A stretch of DNA of 64,000 bases, taken from the NCBI RefSeq assembly GCF_900183575.1, contig NZ_FXUZ01000004.1, positions 1-64,000 on the forward strand, written 5' to 3'. The notes under the pieces were generated by a model, which worked only from the letters and a program-made list of their open reading frames with translations, did no database searches and was not told the DNA's origin. Shown here one piece after another: positions 46,449 through 58,038 of this stretch (its first letter is position 1; every line of letters starts with the position of its first letter). A program made the position numbers and the translations under genes. The stretch comes from Staphylococcus cornubiensis (GTDB lineage: Bacteria; Bacillota; Bacilli; Staphylococcales; Staphylococcaceae).

Positions 46449-48794
46449 TTATGTGAGGCTTAATAAGTATCCTTTGTTGTGGTGTAAAGCATCTTCTTTT
46501 GTGTGGCGCATAATATTTTCTAGCACGTTTATGTCACTTTTCTCATGATCATACGCCATTAATCTCTGAATCATATGCGTGTAATCCATTTCAGTCGTAT
46601 TTTTAATTTGTTGTGCTAATTTCTCTTCGTTGTGACTAGCAATTGGAAAATGCCCGAGTTGATGAATGTTAAAATTAAACCCGATATTTTGGTTATAGTC
46701 CATTTGATCTTCATTAAGTAAGAATATGGGCTTATTTAAATGCGCATAATCAAAAATAGTAGAAGAATAATCTGTAATCATCCAATCAGATAGGATATAC
46801 AATTCTTGAATATCTACAAATTCATTATAAAAACAATGAATACGTGGATCTAAATGGTTGTAGTGACTTCTTAAATGACCTTCATTAGGATGGAGCTTTA
46901 CAATAATATGAATATGTCCGGGTAAATACTCTAGCAATTTCTTTAAGTTAATATTTGACACACTTTCACGCTTTTCTTGGCGCCATGTAGGACAGAATAG
47001 TACATATTGTCTATCTTTATCTTGATGTTGGAAATACTTAAATTGCATTTTTTGACGTTCTGTTGCATTGTGATGGCCGATGAGATAACTATTTCTTGGT
47101 GCACCGTCCGTCAGAATTTGCAAATGATGATTTTGGTCTAGTTTAAACGCTGATGTAAATAACATTTTGTTAATATGAGAAGAAATTAACAAGTAATCCC
47201 ACTTCATCATCCTTGGTAGAAAAGCATTCAGTTGTTTGTCGCGTTCTTGAGCATTGTTTAGGTTGCCGACCATTTTCTTTAAAGGAAAGCCGTGCCAAGT
47301 TTGAACGAAAATCTGCTGTGGATGTTTTCCAACTTTATCCCAAGTGTTGCCGTTCACAAATACATATTTTGAACTTTTGAAAGCTTCAATATACGCTTGA
47401 CTACCAAAACGGACGGGTGTTAATCCAAAACTTCTAATCTCCATATCAACCAATGCATTTTTTGAACTTACGAATATCTGCTTTTCTGGATAATGTTGCT
47501 TTAAAGATAAGGCGATATATTTAGGGTCTCCGCTAAAGTTACTACCGTGAAATGATTCTATAAACACATTCGTATCACTAGGGTCTACAATGTTCTGTAA
47601 CTTTTCTGTACGCTTGTCATAAATATTTTTAAGATGTGCTTTAATCCGTGGGTTGTTTAAAATTTTACGGAAAAGCAATTTATCATTAAACTTCAAATAA
47701 AGTTCAGTATATTTTTGTTTGTTATCGGTAAAACGGCGCTTTTTCACACGTCTCAATCGTTTTTGACGTGGATGAGCGGCTACACATGTTTCAACTTTTG
47801 ATAAAAACAGTGAGGCGTAATGAGGGGTAAGGAAATTTTGACGTAATGCTTTAACGTCGTCGTCTCTCATTTCACGTGTGTATTTTTGGTTGAGAAATTG
47901 TAGTAATATATCAGCATCTTCTAATAAATTTTTTGTTAAGAATTCAATGCCATGGAACGGTTCATAAATTTCTTTGAGCACCTTATCATTGCCTTGGTAG
48001 ATAAGTGCTTTATTTCCTCCTCCAAGGGCTTCTAAAATTGAAAATCCTAACGTTTCATAAGGTGAAGTTGACATATAAATATAGTTACGTGGTTGTTTAC
48101 CATTAATATGTATGTAATCGTTTAATTGATAATAACGCACTAAATTTTTGTACAGTATCATTGAAGGCCCATAGCCAATTAAATATAAATGAATATCCAC
48201 ATGTGATTTGTTTTTGACAATGAAGTTGATTAAGCGAATAACGTATGAAATATCTTTTACATTATCTTCAAATCGTGACTTAATGAGTAGATTTCTCCGT
48301 GTATTGGATGGCGTATTATCGATATCGATATGTCTCGTATTGACGTATAAGGGAAATACATAAGGGTAATTAAACATGGCTTGAAATTCTTGTTGAATAC
48401 TTGATGTACTCACGCGAACCGCATCTATATGCTGAAGGTCTGTGTTGAAATCTTGAGGTAGGTAGCTTAAAGGACCATGAATTTCCCCAACAATTGTGAC
48501 TTGAGGATTAAAGTGTTTTACATTTTGTGCATATTTAAAAAATGATTCTCGTGTAATAATGAGATAGTCTACACATGCCATTTCATGTTCGTCTTTAAAT
48601 GGACGAATCGTAAAATAATCGCTTTGAATATTTTCATGAATGACGAGTTCTGTATATGCTGCTTCATCAAAAGGTTGATAGTTAAAATAAACAACCTGAT
48701 GGCCTTCTTCTAGCATTGCATGAATTAAGTTAATGTTACTTCTAGAAGTTCCGCCTTTAGCAAATATATTAAACCCGAAAATACCAATCTTCAT
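46449..48794 (-). CDS. Glycosyltransferase/CDP-glycerol glycerophosphotransferase fusion
   Basis: A 781-residue cytoplasmic or peripheral membrane enzyme with two parts. Residues 1-340 look like a GT-B (family 4-like) glycosyltransferase (MKIGIFGFNIFAKGGTSRSN and later ISTSPYETLGFSILEALGGG in reading order near 255-275, by the YETLGFSILEALGGG motif). Residues 400-780 are a TagF/TarF-type glycerophosphotransferase (VFVNGNTWDK, QTWHGFPLKKM, FCPTWRQ, KLHPNEGH, ITDYSSTIFDYA). Together they suggest synthesis of a glycerol-phosphate-containing wall or surface glycopolymer. The ATG at 48794 is preceded by GGGAGAG; a TTG 18 bp earlier overlaps it. Monocistronic. Confidence 0.8.
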   Translation of the reverse strand: MKIGIFGFNIFAKGGTSRSNINLIHAMLEEGHQVVYFNYQPFDEAAYTELVIHENIQSDYFTIRPFKDEHEMACVDYLIITRESFFKYAQNVKHFNPQVTIVGEIHGPLSYLPQDFNTDLQHIDAVRVSTSSIQQEFQAMFNYPYVFPLYVNTRHIDIDNTPSNTRRNLLIKSRFEDNVKDISYVIRLINFIVKNKSHVDIHLYLIGYGPSMILYKNLVRYYQLNDYIHINGKQPRNYIYMSTSPYETLGFSILEALGGGNKALIYQGNDKVLKEIYEPFHGIEFLTKNLLEDADILLQFLNQKYTREMRDDDVKALRQNFLTPHYASLFLSKVETCVAAHPRQKRLRRVKKRRFTDNKQKYTELYLKFNDKLLFRKILNNPRIKAHLKNIYDKRTEKLQNIVDPSDTNVFIESFHGSNFSGDPKYIALSLKQHYPEKQIFVSSKNALVDMEIRSFGLTPVRFGSQAYIEAFKSSKYVFVNGNTWDKVGKHPQQIFVQTWHGFPLKKMVGNLNNAQERDKQLNAFLPRMMKWDYLLISSHINKMLFTSAFKLDQNHHLQILTDGAPRNSYLIGHHNATERQKMQFKYFQHQDKDRQYVLFCPTWRQEKRESVSNINLKKLLEYLPGHIHIIVKLHPNEGHLRSHYNHLDPRIHCFYNEFVDIQELYILSDWMITDYSSTIFDYAHLNKPIFLLNEDQMDYNQNIGFNFNIHQLGHFPIASHNEEKLAQQIKNTTEMDYTHMIQRLMAYDHEKSDINVLENIMRHTKEDALHHNKGYLLSLT

Positions 48795-49211
48795 TCGATC
48801 GCACTCTCCCAATAAAATAATTCGACAATATTATATTTCAAAAATAAAAACAATGCAATTTTTAAAATATTACTACTCTAACAATCTCGTATCATAAAAT
48901 AAAGCATTACTTATTAGAGCTATCTAGAAATCATTTAATATTATGTTTTAATTAAAATAAAGTTGAATATAACATTGAAGCTCTGATAATAACTGCAAAA
49001 ATATATGAGATTTGAACTATCCAAAAAAACTGGACAGTTCAAAAGTGAGTAATGACAAGGTATTGAGAGTATTGCCTGGGAAATAGTGCGTTGAAGGATG
49101 TAAGTATAGATGATGTTAAATAAGGATATTACAAAGTCAGGGAAGTATTATAGCCAAATCAAAGCCAATCGTATTCATGTGATGTGAATATGATTGGCTT
49201 TTAACGTATGG
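48795..49211. other. Gap with hairpins and the gntR terminator
   Basis: 417 bp without a gene. It holds a hairpin at 49011-49043 (TTTGAACTATCC with GGACAGTTCAAA, one wobble) and a 17-bp stem at 49161-49177/49185-49201 that terminates the minus-strand gntR gene. The left part is AT-rich and should contain the promoter of the glycosyltransferase. Confidence 0.6.
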
Positions 49212-49919
49212 TTATCTTTTGCTAGGTATATAGAAATGAGCATTTTTATAATGAAAGACGATATCTGATGCGTCGAATGGTATGCCTGTCGTAGTGTAAA
49301 AGGTTTGATGATAACGTAAGCACGGATCATTGGGTTCGAGCTTTAAAAGTTGCGCTTCGTTAGAGTCGAGTTGATCAACATTAAAATAAATATCGGAAAA
49401 ACCAACTTTAACTTGCATATTTTGCTCTAGGTAATCAAAAATAGATCCTTTTACTATTTCATGATTCAAATATTTAACGATTTCTTTATTGTAATAAGAA
49501 TATTCAATACATAAGACGTTGCCATCGACATAACGTATTCTTTCTAAATAATAAACAGTGTCATCTTTTGACAAATTCAGCTCTTGCATGACTGTTTGGG
49601 GAATGTAAGTGATTTCTTCTAATTTTAAAACTTCGCTTGTAAGATGGTGCTCACTTAAGCTCTTTGAAAACCCATTCGTTTTGAAGACATTAATGTGGTT
49701 GTCATTTCGAGCATTTCTGACATAAATACCACTGCCTTGTGCTTGATAAATAATACCATCATGTTCCAGTAATTCTAATGCTTTAATAATCGTACTTTTA
49801 CTGACTTCATATTTTTCTTTTAAAGTCGTGACACTTGGCAATTTATCCCCTGCTTTAAATTGATTGTTTGTGATGAATGTATGCATATCATCAGCGATTT
49901 TTTCGTATTTCAGCAACAA
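49212..49919 (-). CDS. GntR/HutC-type regulator of the beta-glucoside operon
   Basis: A 235-residue repressor with an N-terminal winged helix (about 1-70: DKLPSVTTLKEKYEVSKSTI then KALELLEHDGIIYQAQGSGI) and a C-terminal UTRA ligand domain (about 85-230). UTRA regulators sense sugar phosphates. It is divergent from the PTS operon and the shared gap holds two ACCGGT-centred sites, so it most likely represses bglP-bglA and itself until a phosphorylated beta-glucoside binds. Start is a TTG after TGAGGG; the next TTG three bases on is equally possible. Confidence 0.85.
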   Translation of the reverse strand: MLLKYEKIADDMHTFITNNQFKAGDKLPSVTTLKEKYEVSKSTIIKALELLEHDGIIYQAQGSGIYVRNARNDNHINVFKTNGFSKSLSEHHLTSEVLKLEEITYIPQTVMQELNLSKDDTVYYLERIRYVDGNVLCIEYSYYNKEIVKYLNHEIVKGSIFDYLEQNMQVKVGFSDIYFNVDQLDSNEAQLLKLEPNDPCLRYHQTFYTTTGIPFDASDIVFHYKNAHFYIPSKR

Positions 49920-49985
49920 TAAGCCCTCATTTCAATTTCTAGATAATTTATTATAACATGTGTCGTTTTTTGTTTTGTATCGGAA

Positions 49986-50032
49986 TAGACAAATTGAACC
50001 GGTACAATTATAATGAACGTGAACCGGTTTCA
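49986..50032 (+). promoter_or_regulatory. Promoter with two operator copies for the beta-glucoside operon
   Basis: A -35 like TAGACA (49986-49991) and a -10 TATAAT (50009-50014) are 17 bp apart. TTGAACCGGTACAA (49994-50007) sits in the spacer and GTGAACCGGTTTCA (50019-50032) just after the -10. Both share TGAACCGGT, and their placement over the core promoter suits repression by the divergent GntR protein. Confidence 0.7.
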
Positions 50033-50059
50033 TCAAATGATTTTGGGGAGGTAATACTA

Positions 50060-53417
<3,358 letters not shown>

Positions 53418-53438
53418 TTTACAAAGGGTGTGTGTTTA

Positions 53439-54245
53439 ATGAACCTACAATTCGTTGTGACTGATATGGATGGAACTTTTTTAGACAGTCGTAGTCAGTT
53501 TGATCGAGAGGCATTTCGTCGTTTGAAAGTACAATGTGAAAAGAAAGGTATCCGCTTTGTCTTTTGTACGGGGAAGCAGTGTGACAGAGTCGTTAAAATT
53601 TTAAACGGTTTAGAAAAAGATACTTATATTGTGGGTGATAGTGCGACACGTATCCAATATAATGGTGACAATATATGGTCTCAAACTTTTGACCGCCAAC
53701 TGGGTTTATCACTCATTCAACGTTTACAACAAATTGATTTATCGCAAACAATTATTGTCTGTACGGAAAAAAGTGCCTATGTGTTGAATCATATTAGTGA
53801 ATCAGAACGTCAAATCGTGCATGGTTCGTATGAAACTGTCGCATATGTTAATCATTTTGATGAGATTAAGGAAGATTTTTTAAAAATTACTGTGCATGAT
53901 TATAAGCAGCAATGTTTTGAACATGTGGAAAAACTAAAAGACTTTGAACGCCAATTATACATTGTTGCTTCTGAGGCAGCATGGATTGATATAACAGCAA
54001 AAGATGTCGATAAAGGCAAGACAATCATGCGTTTACAACAGCTTTTGGGGTATTCTCAATCATCTACAATTGCATTTGGGGATGGTTTAAATGATGTGGC
54101 GTTATTTAATGCGGCGGGTATAAAGGTTGCGATGGACAATGCTTACCCCGAGCTTAAAAGTAAGGCTGATCTCATTGCGAGAGATAATGATCATAATGGC
54201 GTAATTCATACATTAAACATATTGTTAGGATTGGAAAGTAGCTAG
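53439..54245 (+). CDS. Cof-type HAD phosphatase of the bgl operon
   Basis: A 268-residue HAD hydrolase. Motif I DMDGTFLD near 8-15 carries the nucleophile Asp, and the later AFGDGLNDVALFNAAG holds motif IV. It belongs to the Cof/YidA-like class with a large cap domain (about 85-185) and dephosphorylates small phosphorylated metabolites, often sugar phosphates. It follows bglA after 21 bp and ends the operon; a role in relieving sugar-phosphate build-up is inference. Confidence 0.85.
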   Translation: MNLQFVVTDMDGTFLDSRSQFDREAFRRLKVQCEKKGIRFVFCTGKQCDRVVKILNGLEKDTYIVGDSATRIQYNGDNIWSQTFDRQLGLSLIQRLQQIDLSQTIIVCTEKSAYVLNHISESERQIVHGSYETVAYVNHFDEIKEDFLKITVHDYKQQCFEHVEKLKDFERQLYIVASEAAWIDITAKDVDKGKTIMRLQQLLGYSQSSTIAFGDGLNDVALFNAAGIKVAMDNAYPELKSKADLIARDNDHNGVIHTLNILLGLESS

Positions 54246-54866
54246 AATTTGTTAGTATTGCAATGTCGGTAAGTGTTTATTCTAAAAATAAATCAATATG
54301 TCATAAAAACGTCTATGTTCCTACGAGCATAGGCGGTTTTATATGTCATTTTTTTAACTTAATTGGGTTATTATACAATTTATTCATCAATATATCGGGA
54401 CATTATTAGTTAAATTTTGTGCATATTCAAAAGGAGTGCACTTTTATTTTAATTACTAATGAGAAAATTGAGATACTTTCTTTTTAGGTGATGGGCGATA
54501 TATCACGAAAGAAAGTATGGGTCATATTCTTATTGTTTTAAGCTAATGACAGCACTCGCTGCAATTGCATGTGAGACGTAACATATTGGGCTAGTAGGTG
54601 ACGCCTCTTTCATCCACTTTTTGTGATCCTATACATAGTGGCAGAGATGTTAATGAGTATAAATCAGTTGCCATAGGGACGTGTTGACGCGAATATTGAG
54701 GCGTCATATTTAGAGAGAAATATACTTCAAAATAACATAAGATACTAAATTGATTAAAAAAGTATATGTTTTAAGTGATAAAATTGCATATGAATGAAGA
54801 AGTAATTGTATTGTAGTAGGAGAATATAGAGAAATTTTGTGGCATTAGGGAGTTCAAAGGAGAGAT
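54246..54866. other. Gap with terminator and possible decayed sequence
   Basis: 621 bp without a supported gene. A hairpin near 54306-54340 followed by TTTTATATG ends the bgl operon. From about 54440 to 54720 composition is coding-like, with short broken reading stretches (for example VMGDISRKKVWVIFLLF then stop near 54540), so a degraded gene is possible. The last 100 bp are AT-rich with a likely promoter for the next gene. Confidence 0.45.
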
Positions 54867-55592
54867 ATGAAATTGTGGAAGACTTTATTTAAAATTATTG
54901 GATTAATTTTGTTGATGTTTGTGATTTCTGTTTTTGCACAAAACGTCGCTATTTCATGGCATTTATTGTCATTGTATGGTTTTGAATATGCACTGCATGG
55001 ACTAACGTATGTTGTCGTTGCGCTATTGCTAATTAAATGGATGGCTAACAAAATGTTAAAAAAGCCACTCTCTTATTTTCGCATTACCCCATTTCGTGTG
55101 TTTCCAAGTAGTGTGATTTTAGGTGTATTATTAACTGTGATTACGATTGTTTTCTATTTTGTTTTTGTACCGGGACAGTTTAGTATGACGCGTGTTGAAT
55201 CAACAAAAGAATTTTTGGAAATGTTTTTTGAATTGGTAATCCTTGGAGGAATTGCAGCACCGATTGTCGAAGAAGTTACATTTAGAGGTATCTTATTGAA
55301 ATACATTGAAGAGAAAACGAATATTATAGTCGCAATGGTGATTACTTCGGTCTCTTTTGCAGTTGTACATTTGTTCAATGGTCGATTAATGGAGATAGAT
55401 TTTTATTTATTAATCATAGGTGGCACAACAGTAGGCATGCTGTATGCAATAGCTACTTACCGGTACAATTCTATTTGGGCAAGTGTTGTGCTTCATATAT
55501 GTTGGAATTTAGGAGCGTTGATTACGATTTCCCCAACTCAAACAGATGTAGGTGGATCCAATATGTCATCAACAGTCATCATGTGTGGCTAA
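54867..55592 (+). CDS. CPBP-family membrane protease, frameshifted near its C-terminus
   Basis: A CPBP (CAAX-type) intramembrane metalloprotease with about seven helices. The catalytic EEVTFRG lies near 135-141 and the later SFAVVHLFNG and HICWNLGA blocks carry the other expected catalytic residues. As read, it is 241 residues and ends abruptly at STVIMCG. A natural hydrophobic tail continues in another frame (to 55705); removing one TG from ATGTGTGGC near 55580 restores it to about 278 residues. All catalytic motifs precede the break, so the short form might still work. Members are peptidases or bacteriocin-immunity-type proteins; substrate unknown. Confidence 0.75.
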   Translation: MKLWKTLFKIIGLILLMFVISVFAQNVAISWHLLSLYGFEYALHGLTYVVVALLLIKWMANKMLKKPLSYFRITPFRVFPSSVILGVLLTVITIVFYFVFVPGQFSMTRVESTKEFLEMFFELVILGGIAAPIVEEVTFRGILLKYIEEKTNIIVAMVITSVSFAVVHLFNGRLMEIDFYLLIIGGTTVGMLYAIATYRYNSIWASVVLHICWNLGALITISPTQTDVGGSNMSSTVIMCG

Positions 55593-55705
55593 CCGGTGGA
55601 GAATACGGTTTTTCAGTTTCTGTCGTAGCAATTATAGGTTACATACTCACGGGTATAGCGATACTCTTATTAACAAAGCACAGACATTCTTCTGAAAATT
55701 TATAG
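55587..55705 (+). pseudogene. Out-of-frame C-terminal tail of the CPBP protease
   Basis: This frame reads LTGGEYGFSVSVVAIIGYIL and on to a basic end (KHRHSSENL), a membrane helix plus tail as expected for the end of a CPBP protein. It has no start or ribosome binding site of its own. It should belong to the preceding gene before a two-base insertion. Confidence 0.65.
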
Positions 55706-55761
55706 CTGATGGTCAATATACGATTAAAACACATTTTTCTAAATAAGATATACTCACTCTT

Positions 55762-55792
55762 AAGGATGGATGTTTTTATTCATCCTTTTTAT
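55762..55792 (+). terminator. Terminator after the CPBP gene
   Basis: AAGGATG (55762-55768) pairs with CATCCTT (55781-55787) and runs into TTT. Confidence 0.65.
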
Positions 55793-55937
55793 ATATAAAT
55801 GAAAAAATAAAGCCCCTCCAAGCACATACTTTTAAGTTTTAGGGGGAATATATCTGTAGAACAATACAAAATAAAACGTCTAATACCAAGCTAAAATGCA
55901 ATTTTTTCATATTAAAGTGAAGGGAGTTCAATTCAAA

Positions 55938-56195
55938 ATGAAAAAGTTTCGACTCGATTTAATAGATTTAATAGCTATAATCATTTTAATTGGCATACCT
56001 TTATTATGTTTATATGTTTTTAAATTTCAAACGACGACTACATTCATCATTTTCGGTGCCCTTCTTATACTGTCTATCCTTTTTATGGGCATATATCGAT
56101 TAATGATGATAAAACAGGCAAAAATAAGGATGAATGGGACGTCACCATTGGATGTTATGGGGGTGTCTCCATTTCATAAAGTTGACCCTCAGTGA
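55938..56195 (+). CDS. Small two-helix membrane protein
   Basis: An 85-residue protein from the ATG at 55938, preceded by AAGGGAG. Two hydrophobic helices (about 10-27 and 34-54) are followed by a cationic stretch and a short polar tail (MNGTSPLDVMGVSPFHKVDP). No family recognised. The stop lies at the left edge of the structured repeat that follows. Confidence 0.6.
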   Translation: MKKFRLDLIDLIAIIILIGIPLLCLYVFKFQTTTTFIIFGALLILSILFMGIYRLMMIKQAKIRMNGTSPLDVMGVSPFHKVDPQ

Positions 56196-56375
56196 CTGCA
56201 TTTGTAGTATGATTGCCAGACGGCTGAGACTCCCGAGGGATCAGACGCAGTCGAAAATCCAATTTGGCTTCCATCCAGTGTACACTTCAATCAAGCCAAA
56301 TTTAGTTGAGACAAGTCCCCTGGGAACGCGAAGCCATCAGGGCAATCAAAACACCGCAAATCATAGGGAGGGTTA
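56196..56375. repeat. Structured intergenic repeat-like element
   Basis: About 180 bp, less AT-rich than its surroundings, with nested inverted segments: GATTGCC (56211-56217) with GGCAATC (56341-56347) as outer arms and AATTTGGCTT (56261-56270) with AAGCCAAATT (56293-56302) inside. GACTCCCGAGGGA and TCCCCTGGGA lie between. The layout resembles short palindromic intergenic repeats found in many copies in staphylococci, from memory only. It could also be a non-coding RNA. Confidence 0.5.
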
Positions 56376-56482
56376 GTTAAACAAAATACTGCATCCGCTG
56401 CATCAAAATGATTATGCCTCAGTCCCTTCTACTCATAAATCATCACATTTCTCTCATTGATTCATCTTCTTAAAATTCTCTT

Positions 56483-56677
56483 TCAATTCGACCGTTCAGT
56501 GTCAGACTTTCGCTTTTTCAAATTCATATATAAGGAGATTGAACTAGGAATAATGACTGATAAAGGAATCGACATTAAGTATATATCGAATCCTTTGATG
56601 AAAAAGATGATAGCGAACGTGAATCCTAAAATAATCGTGACACCATCAAAAATGAATGCCAATGCTGTTTTGGCCAT
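56483..56677 (-). CDS. Small membrane protein, minus strand
   Basis: A 64-residue protein with a very strong GAGGAGGG ribosome binding site 6 bp before ATG. Two hydrophobic helices (about 5-27 and 31-50) end in a charged tail (KKRKSDTERSN). Unknown family. The ribosome binding site and membrane pattern make it a likely real gene. It converges on the structured repeat. Confidence 0.65.
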   Translation of the reverse strand: MAKTALAFIFDGVTIILGFTFAIIFFIKGFDIYLMSIPLSVIIPSSISLYMNLKKRKSDTERSN

Positions 56678-57250
56678 CGTTGTCCCTCCTCATATCATAT
56701 GTTGACATAATTATACGCTTAAATTAAAAAATAACTATTATATGATTACCCATTTTGTGCATTTGTTAAATTATGTTTTTTCATTATGTCATTTTTTTAA
56801 CGATAAATGGTGATGTTCGTTATACTTAATCGATGCTTTCGTTCTATTTTAATTTTTGAGCAATGATGCATTTTAATGAATAGCGCTAGAACGCCCAATA
56901 CTAAAGACTCAAATTAACATGATACGATTTATCATCACTGTTCATTGTTCGACATTTGTGATAATCGTGTTGATGCTAACAATGAAAGATAGGACCATTA
57001 AAATAGTCATAGAAACATTTTATGTCTTTTTCTTTTTATTTATTTTTCTAAAAAACGTTTGAGTTTGTTATTTTATAATATTATAATCGGATAACCAAAT
57101 AACATGCGTTTTGGGAATAACTGTTATAAAAGGGGGGCACTACTTTTACAACTGCATGGTTTTTTGGCTTGTGCGTTGGTTAGGTACCCACTTGTACGTG
57201 GTGAGTCATTAGAAGCAACGTAGCAAGTCAGTGAGTTTCAAATGCTTATT
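56678..57250. other. Gene-poor AT-rich gap
   Basis: 573 bp without a supported gene. The left end should hold the promoter of the minus-strand small protein. A TATAAT-rich stretch near 57075-57090 followed by GGGGGG near 57132 and an 18-codon ORF (MVFWLVRWLG start) near 57156 could mark a small RNA or peptide gene, but spacing is poor. No clear terminator for the GNAT gene was seen. Confidence 0.4.
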
Positions 57251-57736
57251 TTATGATGATTGAAAATATTTTGTAAATAGTATTTCATCTTTAATCGCAA
57301 TGCCATTATCACCTATAAGCGGAATGGAAGGTTTGATGCGTCGTGCGAAGTCTACTGCATTCGGTCGAATATCGGACATGCGATAACCATTTTTTTGATA
57401 AAAGTACAGCGCTTTAATATTTTCATTGGTTGTTATCACTTGAATGGTATGAATATTTAAAGTCTGCGCGATAGTTTCGACGTGTTGAATAAGCCGACTT
57501 CCAATACCTTTGTTTTCTCTATAGCTATCTAATGAAATGATTTCTAATATTCCCGTTTCCGTTCTATAAATTAAGACACCTACAATACGTCTCTCTTCAA
57601 ATGCAACAATGCAAGGGAATAGTGTTAAATCATAGTGGCCTGATGAAACGACCATTTTAGAATCGAAATGATAATGTGTTTTTAATTCTGAGATCAAAGG
57701 TGAGTTTAATTGGTGAAAAGATTGATAAGTAATCAT
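57251..57736 (-). CDS. GNAT-family N-acetyltransferase
   Basis: A 161-residue acetyl-CoA-dependent acetyltransferase. The acetyl-CoA loop is YRENKGIGSRLIQHVE (R/Q-x-x-G-x-G/A form) near 73-88, preceded by the LEIISLDS beta strand and followed by YFYQKNGYRMSDIRP. Substrate cannot be told. GGAGGG precedes the ATG. Single gene, divergent from the adhesin gene. Confidence 0.85.
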   Translation of the reverse strand: MITYQSFHQLNSPLISELKTHYHFDSKMVVSSGHYDLTLFPCIVAFEERRIVGVLIYRTETGILEIISLDSYRENKGIGSRLIQHVETIAQTLNIHTIQVITTNENIKALYFYQKNGYRMSDIRPNAVDFARRIKPSIPLIGDNGIAIKDEILFTKYFQSS

Positions 57737-58038
57737 TTTTATCCCTCCTTAGCTTAGCGCAAAAATCATTTTGCATTTATTGTAGCAAAAGTAGAGATGA
57801 ATTGTATGGCCGTGATGTACAATTCGTTTTTTATGGTTTTCTAATACTTTTGTAAAATACTAATACGATGTCGTGCGAAAAAGCATTTAGTTTGTGGTAA
57901 AAGTAATTGCTAATGTAAAATGATTGATTTTAAAAAATTTACCGAAAAAATTCTAATAATTCAGACATGAAAAATATTTTGCAGTGTATGGTTACAAAAT
58001 GATTGATAGTGAACATACATTTTAAGGAGCTTGATTGA
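57737..58038. other. Divergent promoter region of the GNAT and adhesin genes
   Basis: 302 bp, AT-rich, between divergent genes. AAGGAG at 58024 is the adhesin ribosome binding site. No distinct operator seen. Confidence 0.5.

Noticed and set aside
57156-57212. 18-codon ORF MVFWLVRWLG... as a type I toxin
   Set aside because: The purine tract is about 20 bp upstream, too far, and no antisense RNA promoter was evident.
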